From: Chamaecrista fasciculata
Lineage: Eukaryota > Streptophyta > Magnoliopsida > Fabales > Fabaceae
Length of the DNA stretch: 64,000 nt
Direction: 5' to 3'
NCBI GenBank assembly: GCA_003254925.1
Contig: QANZ01029687.1
Location: 136,085 to 200,084 of the forward strand
Made by a program: the position numbers and the translations under genes. Of the stretch, positions 24,334 to 36,300 are shown one piece after another. The notes beneath the pieces are model-generated. The model worked only from the letters and a program-made list of their open reading frames with translations, did not search any database and was not told the origin of the DNA. Within the stretch, counting starts at the first letter, position 1. Every line of letters starts with the position of its first letter.

Positions 24334-27300
24334 CGAGGCAACCCTCTCACCTATTAGGTAACAGAGCAATAGAACAATGCTTTTATAAGACTCTATGGGC
24401 AACAATGTTGAGCTTCCTAAGCCTTCAAACTGAGACATTCAATATGAATAGAATGACAGAAAATGCATTATTTATTAGTATTGCTACTTCTCTATTGTGT
24501 TATCCACCATACCAAGAGCCGAATGTAGTAAATGATAATGATAGGCCGCATCTAAACACAGGCTTTGAACTCCTTTGGCTGGGTGGAACAGTGACTTTTG
24601 AAAATCAACACACTAGTCATTGGGAAATATTTCTAGGCCTTGTAGGTTTTTGCATAAAGAAATAAAATGAGTTGGTGCATGCTAATCAAGAATGCAAAGG
24701 AAAGGAAAGTCTTCTTGTAGCAATTCACCATTCTAATAGTTTATAAGCTTTTTTTATTTTAATTTTTTCTCATAATTTGTGGGCAATATTGGAAATTCAT
24801 TAAATTTTATTAAAAGGGTATTCAGTATATGATATGCTAGAATTTTTTAATTGGTCTATCTTCAGTATATTGGATGCAAGAAAGAAAAAACTCCAAGGAG
24901 AATATTAAGGAAAATGATTATATAGTTATATTGTAGGCTAGTTGTATATCTTATCTTTCGAAACTTTTTCAAGTAGATCTTAGTCATTAATTAAAACTCT
25001 AGGTATAAACCATCAGAAGTTGCTTATTTTGTTAATAATTAAACTGACGTAACTGTGCTTTCTCTGCTTTTGGCCACTTAGATACCCATATAGGATTTGT
25101 TCCGTCTTTTATTGAGTTGTTTACAAACTTCAGCTTTCTAATATTCTTTCGCGACCATCTGATCTTTCTAGGGCACTTTAGGCTGTAAGTGATTGGTGAG
25201 CATGATGTATTCAGGCCCAAACACATCTTATTATTTTCAGTAAATGCTACATATGTTCCAAGTTTATCACATCATACATGAGCCTTGCAAATCATCAGTT
25301 TCCTGCATATATGCATCAAACATAAGCAACAGAACTTGAATCCTCTTTCTCTGGATCTTGATATTATCTATCTGCATGTAATTACAGTGGAGAACAGGTG
25401 CATGTCATGTGTTCTGTTGAAGAGTTAATGCCTTCAATCGGTACCTCTGCCCCTTCTCCTTCAGTACTTGCTGTCCTTTTAAGCCAATCAGATTCCACTC
25501 TTCAGAAAATTGCAAAAACTGATGTACCTAGTTCTCCTTTCCTTAACGAGGATTTTGATAATCCTTTTGATTTTTGCGAAAGGAATGCCACAATTTCGAA
25601 GATACATTTGATCTCCATTTCTGATGATGGAAAATTATGGAATTGGCTCATGACTGCTGAAGGCCATGCTGACCCTCAACATGACGGAAAGAAGTTGGTT
25701 CTGGACAATGATGTTAGTACAGTATCATTTAAAGGGACTGATACTAACACTACGATAACTTCCACAAGTGATTACAGAAGATGCCTCCCAGGCTCAACCG
25801 TAAACCAGGAAGATATTATACTAAAGGTAAATCTATATCTATGGACTTAGTCTATAACTGACATTTATAGATCATTTGACTGACTCTAATTGCATAGGTA
25901 TACAGTACATAGCCTATTATTCTGTTTTCTTTCTTTTAATTGAAGGTTGTGATAAATCACTATATCTTCATGATAACAATACTGTTTAAAAACCGAAGAG
26001 GAAAGCCTAAGGGAAAGGCTTAAATTCTAAGATATATGAGAGAGGTGTTTATCTTAAAAAAAGCTAAGATAACATGATATGCACAGAAAAATTAGATTTA
26101 GAAAACAGAAAAGATAAGATAATCTAATCCACACTTCTCCCTAAGTTGGAGTACGGATATCTTGTGATCCCAGCTTGGACATAAGTTGAACAAATTACAT
26201 TCTAGGATTGGCTATTTTACTTTTGTGACGATATTTTCTATCTGATTTCTGGTAGGAACATTTTCCAACATCACCATGTCTGGTTGGTGTAGCTTCCAAT
26301 CCAAATTAGCTAACAAAGAAAGCAGAACTCTTAAAGTATTCATCTTTGCTACTAGAGCAAAGGTCTCTTGAATATGTTTCCAATCTACTTTGCTTCCATC
26401 ATAGAAAATAATTGTCAAAATTATAAATGTAGATCAGTTGGTTTCTAGAGGATGAGTGTAGGAATACACATTTTTTTATTCACAGGAACAGCATTCTGAA
26501 TTCCCGTGTATACCTTATTCTGTCTGCTACTGATTTCTGATTATTTGGTGCTGTAAACTTCATCTCATTGTGATAGTATTATTTTAGATTATCTGCTAAT
26601 GTCAGCAAATGGCTTTCCTTTTTGTTTCTGATGCAGATGAGCTTAGTTGGCCAGCTTCAACTTCTTTCTTCAACAGTTACGATGTTGGCTGTACCAACCC
26701 CTTCTCTAGTAGCTACTTTGGCCCGTTAGTTTTTCTTCTAATAAATTTACATATTTGTTTAGAGTTAGTGTTACCTTTTGATAAGGGTTGTTCTGAGACC
26801 TTCTTGCTTTTGTTAATTAGTGATGTCATTTCCTGTGAAGGTGGAGGAAACCATCCCGCGGTAGCTGTTCCTTTAGTTGCTTTGGGAACTCAGAGTGGGA
26901 TGATCGATGTAATTGATGCTTCAGCCAATGCTGTTGCTTCAAGTTTATCTGTGCATAATGGTATTGTTAGGGGACTAAGATGGTTAGGAAATTCAAGGGT
27001 GGTTTCATTTTCTTATACCCAGGTATATTTATAAATGATTTTGGTACTTTCATTTTTATGGTGCTTTATTGTTCTTGTCTCATGTCTCTTTTTCAGAATG
27101 CTTTATCTTTATTTTTAACACAGAAATTGAAATGTACCAATAATTTTTGAATTAAGGTTAATGAAAAATCTGGAGGATTTATCAACAAGTTAGTTGTGAC
27201 CTGCATTCGAACTGGTTTGAACAAGATGTTCCGAGTTTTGCAAAAGCCAGAACGAGCACCAATAAGAGCTTTAAGAGCATCTTCGTCTGGAAGGTGGATA

Positions 27301-30300
27301 TCCAATATACCATATCTTTTCATTCTTGTCATACGAGGTTCTAAATCTTTTTTTTTTTTTGTGAGACATTCTTCAATATTTCTCTCAACTTATGTGTTGA
27401 TAAAAGACTTGATAAGGTTGTATTCACATTCATATCACTGTTTTTTTTTTTTTGCATAGCTAAATGGAGTTTTAGTGAGTTAATACAAAACAGAGTTTAA
27501 ATGGAAAGTACTTTTGGTCTGATGTATATGCTTTGTGCAACCTTAGGTACCTTGTAATTTTGTTTCGTGATGCACCGGTCGAAGTTTGGGCAATGACTAG
27601 AAATCCTACTATGGTAAGTTCGCTGATGCACTTGAACTCCTTTGATGGCCATGTTTGTGGATTTTTTTTATTCGGTAGATGATGAGTATCTAGTGCGTTA
27701 ATTGGCTTTAGTATATCAAAAAATGAATTTTTTTAAGGGTGCCTGTGATATTCTAACGGCCTTGCTTACACTATTGAAATATGGTTTATTACAAATATTT
27801 CTTTTTGTATTCATATGACAGTCTGTCTTCCATTTTCATTTGTTAGACTCTAGAATTTGATGTGAGAAAAAATGAAACCCTTGCAATTGTTTAATGCTCC
27901 TTCAGATGTTGTTAAGTGGTATTATATGTCTTTCTATGGACTTCAAAGCAAAAAATGACTTAAATTATTATATGAGCTCTGATTTCACTATTTGTAAAAC
28001 TGAAAGAGAAACTATTGCCCTGCATGTGGGCGTTGTAGTTAAATGCTGATGCATTTTTGGTATATACTCTATTCTTTTCCCTAAAATCAAATTTTTTATT
28101 GGCCAATAGCGTTGATTCCTTTTAGTTTCAGGTGCTAATTTTATGAATGTTCATTTTTTTTTTCATTTAGGGAAATTTAATTTTGATATATTCTATGTAG
28201 TTGTTGTACTTATATATTCTGTTGAAACCCTTTGGTGTTTCCTCAAGATATTTATAATACTTTGTATCTCTATGTAGCTCAGGTCATTAGCTCTTCCATT
28301 CACGGTGTTGGAATGGACTCTCCCGACAGTTCCGCGTCCTGCTCAAAATGCATCTGCTAGGCAGTCATCATTATCTTCTAAGGAGAATAAATCAGATGAG
28401 GCATCTACCACAACAAAATTGTCCTCATCGGATTCAAGTGAGTTGGTTTTCTTAAATATTATCAGGATAGAAGCTAGTCTCTAAATCTTGTGCAATTTAA
28501 GATTATCAATCATGCCTAAAGTTACTTTTTCTAAACAGGGGATTCTGTCACAGATGAAACTTCTGAAAGTTTTGCATTTGCCTTGGTGAATGGGGCACTT
28601 GGAGTTTTCGAAGTTCAGGGACGAAAGATTCGTGATTTCAAGTATGAACCTTTTTTCACTGACTAAAAAAGCTGTGTACCTGTGTTGTTTTAGAAGAATT
28701 TCAGAGAATCTGTTTTCTATTTTTCTTTGTGTATATTACATGGAAAGGGTTCATGCATTTATAGGAGATGCCCAAAAACAAATCAGATAGATACTAGCCT
28801 AAACTTATGCTAGTCAATAATTCTAAGAAAAACTGACTTTGGTCAAAGTAATGCCTAGGAAAGAAATAAGGGAATAGAAATAAATTAGGGATTCAACACT
28901 CCCCCTAAAGCTGGGGAGTAAATATCTACCATTCCCAGCTTGGATAAATGATTATAATTTATCAAATTGGGTTCTAGGCAAAAAAAAAAGGTCGACACAT
29001 CAGCTGTTTGTTGATATGTGGGAATTTTGATTTTATTGACTACTGAAGCTTTACATATATTTTAGTTTTTTTGGCCGAAATTACATATATTATAGTTGAA
29101 GCAGTGAAAATTTGAAATCCCCAACTAGAAACTAATAGATAAAATAAATTTAAAATCCCTAAATAAATTACAAATAGTCAAATAGATAACCTGTAAAAAT
29201 TCAAAGTGGATTTTATGCAATCCTAAAGCATATTATTTATTTATCTTTAACAAATGTGCTGCTGGAAATAACAAACTGGACTCATTAGCAGAAACATGAC
29301 TCAATTGTGACTATAAACTAAGTGCATAACTTATCATCCTACTAAGCTACACAACCCACCATATCTACCACAGACAATGCTTGCCACCCCATGATGTAGG
29401 ACAGAGAGAGAACACCCCACCAACATAGGTAGTCTTTTGATATGCTCACAGCTGTGAGAGGTAAATGTTGGCCTGATCAGCAGTGTTTGAAGTCTGGGCA
29501 GTGTTGGTCTGCAGTTTCCTCCTCCTTGATTGCCCACTCATTTTCCTTTGGTTCCAAATGTTCTTGGTGAGGTGAATCATTTAATTCCTTTCACTATTAT
29601 TTTTTATATGAAGAAAGAATTTATTGTTGATAAGATAGAAAATAGAAAAGGAGAATTACAAGAAAATAGGAATAGTAGTATCTTTTAGATACTTAACCAA
29701 TATAATCTGCACTTGTGGTCTCTGGTGAACTATCAGTTTCTCTAGCTTTAATTGTGCAATACTCTTTCAGTTTCTCCTTTTGTTAGTTTAATCTAATACA
29801 GTTAGTATCTATTTGACTACAGAGCAAAATGGCCTTCTTCTTCCTTTGTATCGTCAGATGGATTAATTACTGCAATGGCCTATCGCTTGCCTCATGTGGT
29901 ATATATCATATTTCTAGAATTTATTCAATACCTGGATTTGCTGTCGATTGGATGATGGTTGTCAGGTTGTGACTAAATCAGTTTATCAGGTGATGGGAGA
30001 TAGGATAGGGAACATAAGATGGTGGGATGTGACAACTGGACAATCTTCCTCATTCAACACTCACAGAGATGGAGTTCGGCGAATTAAATTCTCGCCTGTT
30101 GTACCAGGAGACCGTAGCCGGGGGCGTATTGCTGTTCTGTTTTATGACAACACATTTTCTGTATTTGATTTGGTATGAAAAGTTGTGCAATTTCATTATT
30201 GTGCTTTATGACAGTTTTTATATGTATTTATATATTGCTTGTGTAGATAGTTTTATAACATAACAAATCATATTGAACTTTGGATTTTATTGGCAATTGA

Positions 30301-33300
30301 ATACTTCAAATGAAGGAAACCTTTTGTAATTTCTCTTATACCATTTAAGTTGTTAGTTCCTTTGTCTCCTTTTGACTCTCAATCTTTGAATCTTTTTATT
30401 TCTCTTCCTTTAACTATTCTCTCATTGTCTGGATGAAATTTCTAACAAAATTTTTCCTTTTTGAAGAATCCCAAGGAAGATGGCTGCCTGTTATCTTTGT
30501 ATATTTAGAGGCCTCCTCTACTGTATTTGTTATTTCCGGCAGTAATCAAAATGGAGGAGAAAATATATAGTTCAATATGTTGAATGCTGACAAAAACACA
30601 ACTCCTTCAAGATATTTATCTGTCTTTGGTCATTATATCCTACACTCACTTTTTTCAGGATTCGCCAGACCCCTTAGCGAACTCACTGTTGCAGCCTCAA
30701 TTTCCTGGAACACTGGTATTGGAACTTGATTGGTTGCCCTTGCGGACTGATAAGAATGACCCATTGGTTTTGTGCATTGCTGGAGCTGATAGTAGCTTTC
30801 GCCTTTTTGAAATCAATGTGTAAGTGCACAACTCTAAATTGATGAGCTTGCTTTTTATTGGTATGATAGTGAAAATGATCTAGATTTAGTAACCGGGACC
30901 AGAATTGATGATGGGGAGTATTTGCCGAAGAATTTTATGAAAGAGATAATACGTTATTCTCTTCTATGTTAATATAAGTAATTACATAGGTATTTATACA
31001 CATATTGAAGCATAACTAGGAAATATTCAAAGGAGGAAATAAAATAAAATATCTACATAAATTGTGCCTTAGAGTCTGCCTAAATGAGATCACTCATCAT
31101 TCCCTTCAAGTTGGTGCATAGACATCGCACATGCCCAACGTGCAGACCAAACTAAGATAGTTCCTGAGTAGTAGTCCTTTAGTCAAACATGTCAGATGTT
31201 ACATGGAATAATCACAAGGTACCATTGATCAACATATCTATGAAACACTCATGTGAGCTTCATATGATGATCAGTGAAAATAGTGAACTATCAAGCTCCA
31301 TTAATATTATTGAAATGCGATTGCCCCCACATGTCACTAGAAATAACAAGAAGGGTTTAACAGGCCTTGTATGGCTGTCTAGGAAAAGGATTACATTAAA
31401 AATCATTTATGCTTTTGTTTGCAAACATTGAGGGATGCAACTTTGAAAGGTAGATGAAGTTAGGATGGCCTGATAATAATTGAGTAACAGTATATTCCTA
31501 TCTTTATTTAAAGTTGATTAAGGAGCGGTAACTTACAAACAAGTAGATGATTCAGCAAGTCGGCTTTTCTTGGGAAGTCATCTTGTAAAGTTCTCCATTG
31601 ACCCTAGCACTACCTATCAGCTGCAATCTTTGACCTGATTTTACCAGGAATTTAATAAGACTGGCTTGTCCAGTGTAGGTTTACCTTTGTGCTTCATGTT
31701 GAATGTTTTACTGTATTTCATTATTTTAGACCACACATTGCTAATTTTGGTCACATTTTTTTTTTTCATTTTAGTTGTCAGGTTTCCCAAGACAATGATT
31801 TTTTCTAAGTGAATTTTGCTTGTGATTGCTTACTAGTACATGCTCCATTGATGCAGAAGGGATAAAAAGACTGGCTATGCACCCCAGCCCCAAACCATAA
31901 AGGAAAGATTCCGGCCAGTGCCTTTGTGTTGTCCCATACTACTGCCTACACCGCATGCCCTGGTAGTATACAAGCATTTATTTATATAATGAATATCATT
32001 TTTTTTGTCATTGAATATTGTTATGATATATATTATTTGATACTCTTGGTGTGTTAATACAAGTAATTACATAGGTATTATAGACATACTAAGGTCTAAT
32101 TAGGAAATATTTAAAGGAAATAAAATAAAAATATACAAATTAAGAACTACTATAAATTACGGCCTAAGAATCTGGATACCACACATGCCCAACATCTAAA
32201 TCTAATTATGATAGTTCTTGTCACTATGTCCTTCAGTAAACACGTTATTTTACTGCTTATCAATTATTGCATGGAATAATCACTAGGCACCATCTATCAA
32301 TCTCTCTTTAATGAAGTACCAATCAATTTCTGTGTGTTTTTTTTTGGCCATGTTGAGTTTTGGGCTATACTGAAAGTAGCTTTGTTGTGTAACTTCTCTC
32401 TCCCTAACAAATTTAGTTCCTTTAGTCATTTTTATAACCATAGAAACTCTCAAACACCTTGAAACATAACTTGTTATTATGCTTAATATTAATGATAACA
32501 CTATGAGACCAAATGTGCTGTTTTGAGAGACTCAGGATTTTATTTCATATTATAAAATCAGTTGTGTGTGTATGCTTGCGTATGAGAAAACAGGGAAGCG
32601 TGCTAGTTTGAAAGTTAGTGTCCTTTTTCAGTGTTATTTCTTGTTTGTAAAAAGACAGTAAGGTTTTTTTCAATATTGTTTTGCTTATGTGTCTAGAGTG
32701 GCTATTTTTTGTGCTCCACTAAATGTTCAATTATGTTGTTCAGGCACTGCGGATGATCTTGCAATTGGGTGTTAAACCTTCTTGGTTCAATACTTGCAGT
32801 ATATCCTTAGAAAAAAGGCCTCATTTGATCCCTGGAATTCCTTCTTCTACAGGGGACCTTCGCACATATATGATTGACTTACCACCTCTTGGTGACCCTG
32901 TGGTACCAGAGATGCTTCTAAAAGTGTTGGAACCTTATCGAAAAGAAGGTCTCTATCTTCTTTTGTGGTGTTTCCAATTATGATATTCTTACAAATCTTG
33001 GGTTTAACCTTTATCAATATTTTCGTTTTGCTAGGATGCATTCTTGATGATGAGAGGGAAAAGTTGTATGCTAATGTGTTAGATAAAGGTTATGCCATGA
33101 GACTTGCCTATGCTGCTGCAATATTTGGTGAATCTTCAGAATCCTCGTTTTGGCTACAGCTGCCTTTGGCACTCAACCATTTGATAAACAAGCTATTGAA
33201 AAAGCCTCAACATAAGGATCAAGTAGCAGTGTCAAATCCAGAGGTTGATGAGACATCTATACTGACTAAACCCTCATCAAGGAAATATTCAACAGACGAA

Positions 33301-36300
33301 ATTGGGAGAGATGTACCAGTAAGATGCTTCTTAGTTGCATGCCTTGTAGTGTCTCACATTATATCAGTATCTGAGTAGTTGTTTTTAACATTTAAATCTA
33401 TGTTATATCATCAAATTAACTTCGAAGAAATAATAAGCAGAGTCAGAGTAACCTGAAGTTGATAACTTTTAACCAAGAAGAATTGAGGGAAATAGCTAGC
33501 GAACGTATTTCTTGGCATGAAAAGCTGGAGGGCGAAGAGGCTATACAAAACCGTGTACATGAGTAAGTAAACTTGTATTTCTTACTATCATATTTCAATT
33601 ATGTGCTAAAGGTCATAATGTTGAACTCAATAGTTGTGCTGCAACTGTTATATAAGACACTATTGACGTCTTATCTGCCTCATAGTATTGATCAGTTTTT
33701 AGAAGACGTTGGATTTAACTGAACTGGCAGATACTAAGAAATGATCTCTAGTACTATTTTAATACCTGAGAAGTTTAGTTCTTTGTGATTTTAATTCTGT
33801 GCATTAAAAGCACCGCTTAAAGTGGAGAGATAATATGAGAGAATGACTGTGTTGTATATCGATTGGGTATATGAATAAGTCCCAATTAAATCATTTTATT
33901 AATCCCAAAAATCGCGGGACAGTAGAAATGGACTGCAGAAATCAGGAAACTAAACATAGGACATAAATATTAACGACCAAAAGAGTGAAAGATACAAATC
34001 AATCCCAAAAATGATAGGATTGATCCCCATCTTTGACAGTTACCATTTTCTTTTTTCTAATTTGAGTGGCAATGTTATAACATGCTATAATATTTCAGGT
34101 CTAATCTTTGATTCATTTGGCAATGTCTTTTTGATTATTTATTGCCAGGCTTGTCTCAGTTGGGAATCTAGAAGCTGCCGTTAATTTACTGCTTTCAACT
34201 CCTCCTGAGAGCTCATACTTCTATGTAAATGCTCTTCGTGCTGTAGCACTCTCTTCTGCCATTTCAAGATCCCTTCATGAACTTGCAGTTAAGGTGAGTT
34301 TACTACTTTCCAAATATTTAGCATCAACAAACAGGTACCGGTTGGTATATGATAGGACTCTCTTGACTAAATATTGATATGGTTCATATAACAGCATAAA
34401 ATGTTTCATACATATAGGATAAAAACAGCCGCAATCCCAAGATATACTAACACAAGCTGAAGACAAGAAAATAAGATAGGCTGGCTTTCAAGATGCTAGT
34501 ACTCTCCCAAACAAGTTCCTAAAGTTTTCCCTAGTTACCCTATGATAACTTCCCTTATGAGGCATACTCCATCAGTATTTAACAATATAGTTCATGTATT
34601 TGATATTTAAATACTGTACCTATTTTTAGGTTGTTGCAGCCAACATGGTGAGGGCTGACAGGTCACTCTCTGGCACTCATCTTCTCTGTGCCGTTGGGAG
34701 ATATCAAGAAGCGTGTTCTCAGGTTAGGATGCACTTCAAATAAAACTTTGTGAACCCTTTTTTTTCTTGGATTTGGTATTATTGTGCTGATTTCTTTCTG
34801 TCCTTAACTTTCTCTGGTACCTGTATAATGGAAACACATTTTTCACTTAATTTACTCGTGTAAGTGGTTGCTCTTAAATAGATGGATAAATCATGTTCCG
34901 GGTATTGTATTACTTTGGCCTTGTTTAATGGGCTTGTAAGAGGATTCTAGCTTTTGGAAAACTGCAAATAATTAAATGATTATCATCAATTTATTATGCT
35001 TTATTGGTCTTGAGAATTGTACTGCCATATCTTAATGCAGTTACAAGATGCTGGATATTGGACAGATGCTGCAACCTTAGCTGCCACTCACTTACAGGGA
35101 TCAGATTATTCAAGGTTCTCACTCTTCCTTGAATTACAGAAAGATATTTCTTTTCACAAGAGCTAACTACTAGTTTACTGCCTGCATTTAAGGCCAAAGA
35201 TTAAATTCATCTCATGACGTAATACCATCTAACTTATTTGTTGCATGACCTCTTACTCTCTGCCTAAACCACAAGTAAATTGCAGGCCAGTTTATTTTTA
35301 AATCATGTATCTCATAAAACCCCTGTGGTATAGTTCCTAAAATTTGAGTGTTTACCGTTTTGATTCCTTCTGTGTGCTTAGTCTACTGAAGGAGACTAGG
35401 CTGTGACTTGTGAATTCAAAAGCAAAGACACGAAAAGAAAAATTGAAATAAAATAATGGGTAAATTACAAAATAGGGTCCTGTGGTTTGGCCCCGTTTCA
35501 GATAGGGTACATGTGGTTTGAAAAGTTTCAAATTGGGGCCTGAGGTTTACGCCGTTTGCAAAATGGGGTCTAGGTGGTTTTGGCTGTTAAAAATAACGGT
35601 GAACCTGACTTTTTTTTTTTTTTCTCAAATCCTCTTCCTCTTATTTTAGTCCCTAGCTCACAAACTGCAGATAAGTCCAGAAACCTTCAAACTTCCTTCA
35701 TTTTAGTCCCTAGCTCACAAAAAAAGTTTGCAAAATATTCTAGAACTCTTCCAAACGTTCCTATTTAGTCCCTACTCCATGAATATCTGATCGAACCCCA
35801 ATAATAATAATAAATCAGCATCTTTAATTGCCTTCTGCACATTTTTTTCTTCTCTCTGTATATCTGATCGAACCCCAATAATAATAATAAATCAGCTACA
35901 ACAACAATCATCTTCAGTACCAAAACACAAAACAGTAGAGATCACCTCGAATTTGGCGTTCAATGTTGCGACACTCTTGGCGAAGCTTGCGTTGCCAATC
36001 TCTTAATTGCTGTTGTGGTGGCTTAGGTTTCAGTATATTCATCACCTTCTCCATTTTCTAAGTGATTCCAAAAAACCACGAATGGCTTTCGAGAGATTCG
36101 AATGAAATCACCCAGCGACGATTGCTTCAAAATCTCTTTTTTTTTTGGCGTCTAAGGCCGTTACGTTAATTCGTCAACAACGATTATTCGTTTAAGCTGA
36201 GAAAACCTCGCAATTTAGGAATTAGGGATTAGGGATTCTAAATCCTGTTCACCGTTTGCTTTGGGTTTACGCGCATTCCCCCAAACTGTAATTTCCATAG

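Noticed and set aside
25827-26636. Reading WDR11 exon 2 or 3 onward as open frames past the donors
   Set aside because: The extended frames end quickly and cross GT donors. The spliced phases join perfectly.
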